Position numbers and translations under genes: made by a program. The notes below the pieces were generated by a model. That model was not told where the DNA came from and did not search any database. It saw only the letters and a program-made list of their open reading frames with translations. From JBCDCE01 sp039182515 (lineage in GTDB: Bacteria; Pseudomonadota; Alphaproteobacteria; Rhodobacterales; Rhodobacteraceae), in NCBI GenBank assembly GCA_039182515.1, contig JBCDCE010000026.1:1-52758 (forward strand): a DNA stretch of 52,758 bases, in the 5' to 3' direction. Of this stretch, positions 23,566 to 30,922 are shown one piece after another (positions within the stretch are counted from its first letter, which is position 1; each line of letters begins with the position of its first letter).

Positions 23566-23967
23566 ATGGAAAAAGTCATAAAATCTGAGGAAGCCTGGCG
23601 TGCGCAACTGGACGATATGGCCTTTAAAGTCTTGCGCAAACATGAAACTGAGCGCGCAGGAAGCCATGAGAATTTCTCCAAGGCACCCGGCACCTTTAGG
23701 TGCAAAGGCTGCGGATCACCGCTTTTCGACCAAGCTCACAAGTTTGAAAGCGGCACAGGCTGGCCCTCATTTTACCAGCCTTTTGACGATGAGATGGTGG
23801 GCGAAAGCGTGGACAACAGCTGGTTCATGCGGCGCACTGAAGTCCATTGCAACCGCTGCGACGGCCATTTGGGCCATGTCTTTCCCGATGGACCGCGCCC
23901 CACGGGCCTTCGTTATTGCATCAACGGAGCGGCATTAACCTTCGAGCCGGAAGACGATGAGGTTTAA
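23566..23967 (+). CDS. msrB: Peptide-methionine (R)-S-oxide reductase
   Basis: A 133-residue enzyme reducing methionine-R-sulfoxide in oxidised proteins. The zinc-site cysteines are C46 and C49 (CKGC) and C95 and C98 (CNRC); the catalytic cysteine is C118 in GLRYCIN, with GTGWPSF and HLGHVFPDGP completing the active site. The position that holds a recycling cysteine in many MsrBs (before GWPSF) is threonine-containing GTGW here, so a different resolving thiol or direct reduction is expected. Start ATG 23566 follows GAGGAAAGCA. No signal peptide, so cytoplasmic. It faces olsB across the twin palindromes and converges on bamE. Confidence 0.94.
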   Translation: MEKVIKSEEAWRAQLDDMAFKVLRKHETERAGSHENFSKAPGTFRCKGCGSPLFDQAHKFESGTGWPSFYQPFDDEMVGESVDNSWFMRRTEVHCNRCDGHLGHVFPDGPRPTGLRYCINGAALTFEPEDDEV

Positions 23968-24003
23968 CACGCCAGACAGTCGCTATGACTCAGCCTAGGC
24001 CGA

Positions 24004-24465
24004 TTAGCCGTCGCTGTCGTTATCGAGAAACTCGCCAGCATTAAAGTTGCCGATGTTGCCGAGCAACTGACGCAAGAAAGTAATGCTCTCAATGCTCGAG
24101 TTGGTCACGCGTCGCGTGAGGGGCACAACTTGACCGTCCTCCAGTGTAAACCTTTCGATGTTTTTCACCGAATCGTCAGCGGCAAATGTGATCGCAACAA
24201 CCTGGCGGTCGATGGCGCGAGGCTCTTGATAGGCATAATGGCGGAACCGGCTGGCGACATAATACACCCCGTTGGCATTCATCACACCTGACGATGACGG
24301 GCGCCCAAGTACCGAGATTACACTCTCACGCGTGTCGACACCCACAAGAATACTGGCCAAATCATCATCGCTCGGCACATAGCCGTGGTTGCGATAGATC
24401 GTGGTGCAAGACGCAAAGATCAGCACCAGGCTCGATAAAATCGCCAAACGCACGCGGTTGCTCAT
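24004..24465 (-). CDS. bamE: Outer membrane assembly lipoprotein BamE
   Basis: A 153-residue SmpA/OmlA-family protein, a periplasm-facing lipoprotein of the BAM complex that inserts beta-barrel proteins. The signal peptide ends in a lipobox-like SLVLIFASC, so mature cysteine is residue 19. The BamE core follows: ILVGVDTRESVISVLGRPS, then YYVASRFRHYAYQEPRAIDR and AVVAITFAADD-like strands ending in NIERFTLEDG. The C-terminal NDSDG tail is short and acidic. It diverges from yceD over about 83 bp, an arrangement that is common in alphaproteobacteria. The phenylalanine three residues before the cysteine is unusual for a lipobox. Confidence 0.88.
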   Translation of the reverse strand: MSNRVRLAILSSLVLIFASCTTIYRNHGYVPSDDDLASILVGVDTRESVISVLGRPSSSGVMNANGVYYVASRFRHYAYQEPRAIDRQVVAITFAADDSVKNIERFTLEDGQVVPLTRRVTNSSIESITFLRQLLGNIGNFNAGEFLDNDSDG

Positions 24466-24548
24466 GTCTTGATGTTCCCTGCCCTTGGCCCTGATCTGCG
24501 CCGACGCTATAAGCTCCGCCTCAGAGGTTCAAGCGAGAGGGCAGCGCG

Positions 24549-25088
24549 GTGTCAAAAGCGGGCTATATTCAGGTTCGGGAATTGTCGCAACAGGGGCAGA
24601 CGACCTTCACACTCACGCTCTCTGCGGAGCAAATGTCGGACATCCAATCCCGGCTCGGGCTCCTAGGGCTTAAGAAATGCCGCCTCAATGGACAGATCGC
24701 ACCACATGGCAACACAGACTGGCTTTTATCAGCAAGCTTAGGCGCAAGTGTAACGCAGGCCTGTGTTGTCACTTTGGACCCTGTGCTAACCCGTGTTGAA
24801 GCACCAGTTGAGCGACTCTATATGCGCGAGGTCCCTGATTTTTCGCAAGTCGAAGAAGCGCAGATGCCCGAGGACGACCGCATAGAGACCCTGCCCGAAG
24901 AGATTGATCTCGCGCGCCTTTTTGAAGAGGCATTGGCCCTCAATATCCCACTTTATCCGCGCAAAGACACAGAAGGCCCTATGACCCATAGCGTGACTGA
25001 GCCCGGCAAAACCCCCATGACAAACGAAGAGGCCAAGCCCTTTGCGGGCTTGGCCAATCTTAGAGATCGCCTGAAAGACGAGTCTTAA
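24549..25088 (+). CDS. yceD: YceD/DUF177 family protein
   Basis: A 179-residue cytoplasmic protein of the DUF177 family, linked in E. coli and plants to 23S rRNA accumulation. The core is seen as ASLGASVTQACVVTLDPVLT followed by the acidic stretch MPEDDRIETLPEEIDLARLF and EEALALNIPLYPRK. Start is GTG 24549 behind AGAGGG. The family is usually followed directly by rpmF, plsX and fabH; here a leftward binding-protein gene lies between yceD and rpmF. Its last codons contain a perfect 10-bp inverted repeat (25031-25055). Confidence 0.88.
   Translation: MSKAGYIQVRELSQQGQTTFTLTLSAEQMSDIQSRLGLLGLKKCRLNGQIAPHGNTDWLLSASLGASVTQACVVTLDPVLTRVEAPVERLYMREVPDFSQVEEAQMPEDDRIETLPEEIDLARLFEEALALNIPLYPRKDTEGPMTHSVTEPGKTPMTNEEAKPFAGLANLRDRLKDES
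25031..25055 (+). other. Perfect inverted repeat inside the 3' end of yceD
   Basis: GGCCAAGCCC and GGGCTTGGCC pair perfectly around TTTGC, within codons for EAKPFAGLA, about 30 bp before the stop. The bases after it (AATCTTAG) are not a T-tract, and a second small hairpin (ATCTC, AAAAA, GAGAT) follows right after the stop. Together they could cause termination or protect the 3' end between the convergent genes. Confidence 0.45.
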
Positions 25089-25116
25089 ATCTCAAAAAGA
25101 GATCAGTTCGCCCGTC

Positions 25117-26694
25117 TCAATTCACTGTCACCCAACGCAGGATGAAGAAGTTGTCCGGGCGCTGCGTGAGCGAGATGTTGTCGCGCAGGCCCCAAACGAG
25201 CGGCTGCACATACATCGGCAAATAGGCGTGCTCGTTTTGATAGAGCCCTGTCACCTCGTCGATCATGGCTTGACGCTTGGTATCATCGATCTCGGATTGG
25301 ATCATCGGCAACAGCGTGTCGATGCGGGCGTTGGAATAGCCCCCGAAGTTCCAAGATCCGAGCTTCTTCTCAGAATTGGGCGTCGAGGCCAAGAAACGCA
25401 CGGGGTGCTCATGGTCAAACGTGCCAGGCGACCAGCCCAAGAGATACATGTCGAAGTTATCTGCACGCAGTTCTGGCCAATAGGTGCGCACTGGCATGGC
25501 GTCGAGCTCAGCTGTGATTCCAATCTGCGCCAACATGCCAACAACCGCTTGGCACACAGCCTCATCATTTAAGTACCGATCGTTTGGGCACTTAAGGCCA
25601 AAGGAGAAGCCATCAGCATACCCCGCTTCTGCCATCAGAGCCTTGGCCGCGCCCACATCAAAAGCTGGCCGCGCATCAAGCCCAGCGGAATAGCCGCGCA
25701 TTGCAGGACTTACGAGCTGACTTGCAGGCTCGGCATTGCCGCGCATGATGGTTTGCAGGATCGCAGGGACATTTACGGCCCGAGCCACCGCTTCGCGGAC
25801 CCGAACGTCTTGGAACGGATTGGGTTTGCCAGCATCGTCTGTGTACTTCAGTGTGTCTGCTTCATGGCCAAAGCCCAGCATGATCACGCGCGCTTCAATA
25901 CCTTGAATTACATCCACACCAGGCGATTGCTTAAGCCGCGCCGCATCTTGGATCGGAACCGGGTTGATCATGTCCACGTCACCCGCCAGCAAAGCCGCAA
26001 CGCCGGTGGCGGAGTTCTGGATCGGGGTGAATTCGGCGCGGGTGACGTTGTGCTCAGCGTCTCCCCACCAGTCTGAATAAGGTGTGAGAACCGTTTTGAG
26101 CCCTGGCTGACGCTCCGCCAACATAAAGGCGGCTGTGCCATTTGCGTTGAGCGTGGCAAAGGTTTCGCCGTCTTTCACGGGCGCTGTTGTGCCGTTCGCC
26201 TCCGCCCAGGTTTTGTCCATGATCATCCAGTTGGCGATGCTATCTGGGAACAAAGGATTTGGCGCAGACGTGAAGATGTCGATTGTGAAGTCGTCCACAA
26301 TCTTCACATCTGAAACAGGTGAGAACCACGAGCGTGTATCAGCCGTTTCGCCGCTGGCACGCTGATACGAAAAGAGCACGTCTTCGGCCGTAAAGGCGCT
26401 GCCATCATGGAAGGTCACGCCTTGGCGCAGATTAAACCGCCAGCCTGTCCCCGCGCCAATCGCTTCCCATGAAGTTGCAAGGGCTGGCTCAATGGCCATG
26501 TCTTTACCGCGCCGCACGAGCCCTTCATAGACATTGTTGAGAAACCCTAAAACAGGGGCGGAGTTCACCGCATGTGGATCCATAGTTTGTGGGTCAGTTG
26601 TTGAAGCCCAGCGGAATGTCTCAGCAGAGGCCTGAGTTCCCAGACCAACGCCCATGACCAGTGCAAGCGCGGTTGCGGAAAGGTATTTCGTCAT
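25117..26694 (-). CDS. ABC transporter substrate-binding protein, family 5
   Basis: A 525-residue periplasmic binding protein of the peptide/nickel (DppA/OppA) class. The ATG at 26694 follows GGGAGAAATTT; it gives a clean signal peptide (MTKYLSATALALVMGVGL, cleavage after ASAE-like QASA). Mature protein shows the family entry motif FRWASTTDPQTMDPH, then WRFNLRQGVTFHDGSAFTAE and DVLFSYQRA. Specificity for a peptide, amino-sugar or other ligand cannot be read. No permease or ATPase gene lies next to it, and it interrupts the usual yceD-rpmF junction in the opposite direction, so it looks like an insertion that relies on transporter parts encoded elsewhere. Confidence 0.9.
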   Translation of the reverse strand: MTKYLSATALALVMGVGLGTQASAETFRWASTTDPQTMDPHAVNSAPVLGFLNNVYEGLVRRGKDMAIEPALATSWEAIGAGTGWRFNLRQGVTFHDGSAFTAEDVLFSYQRASGETADTRSWFSPVSDVKIVDDFTIDIFTSAPNPLFPDSIANWMIMDKTWAEANGTTAPVKDGETFATLNANGTAAFMLAERQPGLKTVLTPYSDWWGDAEHNVTRAEFTPIQNSATGVAALLAGDVDMINPVPIQDAARLKQSPGVDVIQGIEARVIMLGFGHEADTLKYTDDAGKPNPFQDVRVREAVARAVNVPAILQTIMRGNAEPASQLVSPAMRGYSAGLDARPAFDVGAAKALMAEAGYADGFSFGLKCPNDRYLNDEAVCQAVVGMLAQIGITAELDAMPVRTYWPELRADNFDMYLLGWSPGTFDHEHPVRFLASTPNSEKKLGSWNFGGYSNARIDTLLPMIQSEIDDTKRQAMIDEVTGLYQNEHAYLPMYVQPLVWGLRDNISLTQRPDNFFILRWVTVN

Positions 26695-26879
26695 AAATTT
26701 CTCCCAGAATGGCGAGGAGCCCCTCGACTTGAGACCAAGCTTGCCAGCAAAACCAAAGAAGTGTCGAGCGCTCTGGGGGAAAATGGCGTTCAATTCCCCG
26801 AAATCACGGATAATTTTGTCTTGCGTTGATCAATAAAGAGACTATAGCCCTAAGTCCCTTGATGAGGGTCTAGACAGGC

Positions 26880-26895
26880 TACGTGATTTCACGTA
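26880..26895. promoter_or_regulatory. 16-bp palindrome TACGTGATTTCACGTA upstream of rpmF
   Basis: Perfect 7-bp arms around TT. It lies 76 bp before rpmF and about 186 bp before the divergent binding-protein gene, in a 277-bp intergenic region that otherwise shows nothing recognised. The core ACGTGAT is the same as in the three tandem repeats upstream of argS. A dimeric regulator site is plausible; no cognate regulator is identified. Confidence 0.45.
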
Positions 26896-26971
26896 TCGCC
26901 CGCCTAATCATCAAGATGCGTATGAAATCCTGGGCCCCATAGCAGCCCTCCTGACGAACTGAGGTTGTGAC

Positions 26972-27178
26972 ATGGCTGTCCCCCAGAATAAAATTTCGAA
27001 ATCGCGCCGCAACAACCGCCGCGCACACGACTCGCTGATCGGAGCGAACCCGAACGAATGCCCAAACTGCGGTGAGCTCAAACGCCCCCACCACGTTTGT
27101 CCGGCATGTGGTCACTACGCCGATCGCGAAGTGATCAGCTCCGCTGACGAGGTTGAGCTCGAAGACGACGCTGCATAA
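26972..27178 (+). CDS. rpmF: 50S ribosomal protein L32
   Basis: A 68-residue ribosomal protein. The start MAVPQNKISKSRRNNRRAHD is the universal L32 N-terminus and the zinc ribbon CPNCGELKRPHHVCPACG is complete, with all four cysteines, so this is the zinc-binding form. Acidic C-terminal extension (DEVELEDDAA). ATG 26972 follows GAGG with seven bases between. It begins the rpmF-plsX-fabH-ihfA-merR run; 88 bp separate it from plsX. Co-expression of L32 with fatty-acid genes is a widely conserved arrangement. Confidence 0.97.
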   Translation: MAVPQNKISKSRRNNRRAHDSLIGANPNECPNCGELKRPHHVCPACGHYADREVISSADEVELEDDAA

Positions 27179-27266
27179 GCCCGTTTGACTTAAGCGCTCG
27201 GCTCGGTGACTCCTCAACCTCATACCGCTCCCAACTTGACCAAGCGTCAAGCATGAGACATGCGGT

Positions 27267-28376
27267 ATGAGCACGTTTGGTTCAAAATCCACCCAAGCCT
27301 CACCGCTCGAAAAAGCCCAAGCCTCTGGCAAGACGATTCTCAGCATCGACGCGATGGGCGGCGACGAAGGCCCTGCACCCGTTGTTGCGGGTATTGCGAA
27401 AGCCTTGCGCAAAAACCCAGACCTTTTTGTGATCTTGCACGGCCCCAAGGCCGAGCTGGACCCTTTGCTGGTCAAACGGAAAGTGCGCCACGCGGTTGAG
27501 ATCCGCGATGCATCTGGCGTGGTCGCCATGCATGACAAGCCGAGTCAGGTTATGCGCCACGGCAAAGACACCTCAATGTGGTCTGCACTTGCGAGCGTGC
27601 GCGAGCGCGAGGCCGATGTTTGCATCTCTTGCGGTAACACCGGCGCGCTTATGGCCCTATCGATGGTGCGCTTGCGCAAAGTAGAGGGCGTAAATCGCCC
27701 CGCCATCGCTTGCCTTTGGCCCTCGCGAAATCCTGGCGGCTTTAATGTGATGCTGGATGTGGGTGCAGATATCCGCGCGGATGCAGACGATCTCTTGCAA
27801 TATGCGCTTATGGGGGCCTCTTACGCCCGCAATGGCCTTGATCTTCAAAAGCCGCGTGTTGGCCTTTTGAATGTCGGCACCGAAGAACACAAAGGCCGCG
27901 CGGAACTCAAAGTTGCGCATGATCTGATAAAACGCGCAGCGCCACATGCTGAGTTTGACTATGTGGGCTTCGTCGAAGGGGGTGACATCCCTTCAGACCG
28001 TGTGGATGTGATCATTACGGACGGTTTTTCCGGTAATGTCGCGCTCAAAACGGGCGAAGGCACCGCCGCGCTCATTCGAGACCTATTGAAAGAAGCTTTC
28101 CGCCACACCCCCGCCAGCCGATTTGCAGCACTTTTGGCCATTACCTCCATTCGCAGGCTTGTGAAACGTATCGATCCGCGCCGCGTCAACGGCGGCGTGT
28201 TCTTGGGACTGAACGGCACTGTGGTGAAGTCCCACGGCGGCGCTGATGCGACAGGCATTGCGGCGGCCATCCAATTGGCTGTGCGGCTCGCTAAAGCAGA
28301 CTTTACCAAGCGCCTGGCCAAGCGCATTGCGGAATCACGCGCGCTGGTCGATGATCTCGCCAAAGAGGACACCTAA
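27267..28376 (+). CDS. plsX: Phosphate acyltransferase PlsX
   Basis: A 369-residue peripheral membrane enzyme making acyl-phosphate from acyl-ACP, feeding PlsY for phosphatidic acid synthesis. SIDAMGGDEGPAPVVAGI near residue 26, ADVCISCGNTGALMALSMVR, LDVGADIRADADDLLQYALM and VIITDGFSGNVALKTGEG are all diagnostic. The first ~22 residues (GSKSTQASPLEKAQASGK) form a variable, non-conserved leader. Length slightly above average because of it. It lies five bases before fabH, so the two are tightly linked. Confidence 0.96.
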   Translation: MSTFGSKSTQASPLEKAQASGKTILSIDAMGGDEGPAPVVAGIAKALRKNPDLFVILHGPKAELDPLLVKRKVRHAVEIRDASGVVAMHDKPSQVMRHGKDTSMWSALASVREREADVCISCGNTGALMALSMVRLRKVEGVNRPAIACLWPSRNPGGFNVMLDVGADIRADADDLLQYALMGASYARNGLDLQKPRVGLLNVGTEEHKGRAELKVAHDLIKRAAPHAEFDYVGFVEGGDIPSDRVDVIITDGFSGNVALKTGEGTAALIRDLLKEAFRHTPASRFAALLAITSIRRLVKRIDPRRVNGGVFLGLNGTVVKSHGGADATGIAAAIQLAVRLAKADFTKRLAKRIAESRALVDDLAKEDT

Positions 28377-28381
28377 AAAAA

Positions 28382-29356
28382 ATGACAGTGGTGCGTGCAG
28401 TGGTAAAGGGTATGGGTCACTACCTGCCCGAACGCGTTGTAACCAACGCCGAATTTGAAGCGGACCTTGATACGTCTGACGCTTGGATCCGGGCGCGCAC
28501 CGGGATTGAGCGTCGCCATTTCGCCGCTGAGGGTGAAACCACGTCGATGATGGCCACCAAGGCCGCTGAAGCCGCGCTTGAAATGGCGGGCCTCCAAGGC
28601 AAAGACATCGACGCAATCGTTCTGGCCACCTCCACGCCAGACCTCACCTTTCCCTCGGCCGCCACCATGGTGCAATACGCCATCGGCATGACGGATGGCT
28701 TTGCTTTTGACCTGCAAGCGGTATGCGCGGGCTTCATCTATGCGCTGTCCAATGCGAACGCCCTCGTAGTCTCAGGACAAGCCAAACGCGTTTTGGTCAT
28801 TGGCTCAGAGACTTTCTCGAAGCTTATGGACTGGGAAGACAGAGGCACCTGCGTGCTCTTTGGAGACGGCGCAGGCGCGCTGGTGCTTGAGGCCCAAGAA
28901 GGCGAAGGTACGCCACAAGATCACGGAATTCTCGCCACCGACCTGCATTCGGATGGTCAGTTTAAGGACCTTCTTTACGTAGACGGCGGCGTGAGCACCC
29001 AAAGCACGGGCAAACTGCGCATGGTTGGCAAGGAAGTCTTCCGCCACGCCGTGGAGAAACTTGCCACCTGCACAGAAGATGCCATGGAAAAAGCGGGGGT
29101 AACGGCCGACGATGTGGATTGGGTTGTGCCGCACCAAGCGAACCTGCGCATCATCAAGGCCACTGCCACAAAGATGAGTTTTCCCCTCGATCGCATCGTG
29201 GTGACTGTCCAAGACCACGGCAATACCTCGGCGGCATCGATTCCCTTGGCCCTCTCCGTTGGACATGCGCGCGGCCAAATCCAAAAGGACCAACTCTTGG
29301 TCATGGAAGCCATCGGCGGCGGTCTGGCCTGGGGCGCGGTTGTTCTGCGCTGGTAA
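28382..29356 (+). CDS. fabH: 3-oxoacyl-ACP synthase III
   Basis: A 324-residue condensing enzyme that starts fatty-acid chains from acetyl-CoA and malonyl-ACP. The catalytic triad is visible: cysteine C115 in LQAVCAGF, histidine in VVPHQANLRI (about residue 251) and asparagine in HGNTSAASIPLAL (about 281). The CoA-binding N-terminus GHYLPERVVTN and ARTGIERRH are normal. It begins five bases after plsX and is followed by 111 bp before ihfA. Nothing unusual in sequence; branched-chain preference cannot be judged. Confidence 0.97.
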   Translation: MTVVRAVVKGMGHYLPERVVTNAEFEADLDTSDAWIRARTGIERRHFAAEGETTSMMATKAAEAALEMAGLQGKDIDAIVLATSTPDLTFPSAATMVQYAIGMTDGFAFDLQAVCAGFIYALSNANALVVSGQAKRVLVIGSETFSKLMDWEDRGTCVLFGDGAGALVLEAQEGEGTPQDHGILATDLHSDGQFKDLLYVDGGVSTQSTGKLRMVGKEVFRHAVEKLATCTEDAMEKAGVTADDVDWVVPHQANLRIIKATATKMSFPLDRIVVTVQDHGNTSAASIPLALSVGHARGQIQKDQLLVMEAIGGGLAWGAVVLRW

Positions 29357-29467
29357 CAACCGGCAAAATGCTGCGGGTGCATCCGTTAAAGCGCTCAAAT
29401 CATTAGGGGTTATTGACTCCAAGAGCACCTTTTGTCACGGTCTTCGAATTGGAAGAAGGAATGACAG

Positions 29468-29770
29468 ATGGCCGGTAAAACCCTGACTCGCATGGATTTG
29501 AGCGAAGCAGTTTTTCGAGAGGTGGGTCTGTCTCGAAACGAAAGCGCCCAGCTTGTGGAGAGCGTCTTAGATCAAATGTCCGAGGCACTTGTGAAAGGCG
29601 AAATGGTCAAAATATCATCTTTCGGCACTTTTTCGATCCGATCCAAATCCGCCAGAGTTGGCCGCAACCCTAAAACAGGCGAAGCCGCAGATATCCCGCC
29701 ACGCCGGGTGCTGACCTTCCGTCCTTCGCATTTGATGAAAGACCGCGTCGCAGCGGGCAACAAAGCTTAA
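29468..29770 (+). CDS. ihfA: Integration host factor alpha subunit
   Basis: A 100-residue nucleoid protein that pairs with IhfB and bends DNA sharply. The beginning KTLTRMDLSEAVFREVGLSR, the core VKISSFGTFSIRSKSARVGR and the arm motif NPKTGEAADIPPRRVLTFRP are diagnostic, including the intercalating proline in NPKTGE. ATG 29468 follows AAGAAGGA. It is two bases ahead of the MerR-type gene, a pairing that is conserved across alphaproteobacteria and suggests co-regulation. Partner IhfB is not in the window. Confidence 0.96.
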   Translation: MAGKTLTRMDLSEAVFREVGLSRNESAQLVESVLDQMSEALVKGEMVKISSFGTFSIRSKSARVGRNPKTGEAADIPPRRVLTFRPSHLMKDRVAAGNKA

Positions 29771-29772
29771 AT

Positions 29773-30717
29773 ATGGTCAAAAAGACTGCAGAGGCCTTCC
29801 GAACCATATCGGAGGTTGCCGATTGGCTTGAAGTTGCGCCGCATGTCCTGCGATTTTGGGAAAGCAAATTTCACCAATTCAAACCCGTAAAGTGCGCCGG
29901 CGGGCGTCGGTATTACCGACCCAACGACATGCGCCTTTTGGGCGGCATCAAAAGCCTGCTTCATGGGGATGGTTTGTCGATCAAAGAGGCCCAATCTCTT
30001 TTACGCGCAAATGGCGTTGCCCATGTGAGCGCCATGTCGCGCGCACTCCCAGGGCAAGACTCTGAGACGCATACGCCCAAAGCGCAACCCGCACCTCCGC
30101 CCGCTCAAAAACGGCCAGCGCCCGTAACAGAGATCAGCGAAGATGTGGAAGACGCGCGGCAGGTCCAAGATCGGTTGCCTTTTGATCCCGATGAAGACAT
30201 CACCAATATCTTTGCTGATGATGATGCAGCCGAAGATGTTTTGCCGCCTATTCCTGAAGACGAAAACGACCTTGCGGACATGGACAGCCTCTTTGCCGGA
30301 ACGCCAGCCAATGGCGCAGGGCAAGATCAGACACCTACGCCTAACGCCATAGACCAAGCGCCAGCGCAAGAAACTCAGCCGCAAAACACGGCCGACACGG
30401 AAACGCAAAGCGCAGAGCACGTCGAAGCAAGCGCAACTCAAAGCGCAGAGCCACCCTTGCGCGAAGTTACCTCAGGCGCAGAAATACCACCCGTTCCAGA
30501 TTTTGATGCCGAAGCGCTCCGCATCACAAACATCGTTTTGCCACCTGCCCCGCAGGATCCGCGCACTAGGGCTAAATTGCGGGCGTATAGAAAGGCTGCG
30601 AGCGCTTCAGAGGGGGCTGCCAGCCGCCCAACAGGCGCGGATCACGACCAGCTTCGCGAGATTGCAAGTCGAAGCCGTGCTTTTCTAGCACGCCTTGAGC
30701 GCAGCATTGAAGGCTGA
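29773..30717 (+). CDS. MerR-family transcriptional regulator
   Basis: A 314-residue protein. Residues 8-75 hold a MerR-type winged helix (FRTISEVADWLEVAPHVLRF, then GGRRYYRPNDMRLLGGIKSL and LSIKEAQSLL). The middle and C-terminus are long, acidic and low-complexity (many D, E, P, Q and A residues), ending in a short helical tail (LREIASRSRAFLARLERS). There is no metal-binding cysteine pattern, so it is not a MerR metal sensor. Its position two bases after ihfA is typical of alphaproteobacteria; its targets are not known from sequence. A hairpin follows the stop (30728-30747). Confidence 0.9.
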   Translation: MVKKTAEAFRTISEVADWLEVAPHVLRFWESKFHQFKPVKCAGGRRYYRPNDMRLLGGIKSLLHGDGLSIKEAQSLLRANGVAHVSAMSRALPGQDSETHTPKAQPAPPPAQKRPAPVTEISEDVEDARQVQDRLPFDPDEDITNIFADDDAAEDVLPPIPEDENDLADMDSLFAGTPANGAGQDQTPTPNAIDQAPAQETQPQNTADTETQSAEHVEASATQSAEPPLREVTSGAEIPPVPDFDAEALRITNIVLPPAPQDPRTRAKLRAYRKAASASEGAASRPTGADHDQLREIASRSRAFLARLERSIEG

Positions 30718-30727
30718 TGCTGAGTAA

Positions 30728-30747
30728 AAGCCCGCGAAATCGGGCTT
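30728..30747 (+). terminator. Terminator-like hairpin after the MerR gene
   Basis: Perfect 7-bp arms AAGCCCG and CGGGCTT around CGAAAT, 10 bp after the stop at 30717. No T-run follows (GTGCCGC), so it may be a weak terminator or an mRNA 3' end stabiliser ahead of the tRNA gene. Confidence 0.5.
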
Positions 30748-30784
30748 GTGCCGCTGGAATATATGGGCATAAAGAGCGCCTGAG

Positions 30785-30861
30785 CGGGCTATGGCGCAGC
30801 CTGGTAGCGCGTCCGTCTGGGGGACGGAAGGTCGCAGGTTCGAGTCCTGCTAGCCCGACCA
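30785..30861 (+). tRNA. tRNA-Pro (anticodon GGG)
   Basis: The cloverleaf is complete: acceptor arms CGGGCTA and TAGCCCG, D-stem GCGC with loop AGCCTGGTA, anticodon stem TCCGT / ACGGA around the seven-base loop CTGGGGG (anticodon GGG at 30819-30821), T-arm GCAGG / CCTGC with loop TTCGAGT, and an encoded 3' ACCA. It reads proline codons CCC and CCU. A perfect terminator follows directly. It stands between the MerR gene and dcd, a site where integrases could act, but no attachment site or integrase is visible. Confidence 0.97.
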
Positions 30862-30862
30862 T

Positions 30863-30900
30863 CGAAAACCGCCCGCGCAATAAAGCTCGGGCGGTTTTCG
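30863..30900 (+). terminator. Intrinsic terminator of tRNA-Pro
   Basis: Perfect 13-bp arms CGAAAACCGCCCG (30863-30875) and CGGGCGGTTTTCG (30888-30900) around a 12-nt loop, two bases after the tRNA CCA end. The right arm contains the TTTT tract. The structure is symmetric, so it would also stop transcription from the other side. Confidence 0.85.
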
Positions 30901-30922
30901 TGCTTTAAGGGGAGCGGAGCGG

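Noticed and set aside
26807..26889. Inverted pair AAATCACG and CGTGATTT flanking about 67 bp upstream of rpmF
   Set aside because: The arms are short and far apart; the second arm belongs to the perfect 16-bp palindrome, which explains it better.
30785..30900. tRNA-Pro as an integration site for a mobile element
   Set aside because: No duplicated tRNA 3' end, integrase gene or cargo of odd composition follows; dcd begins 62 bp after the tRNA.
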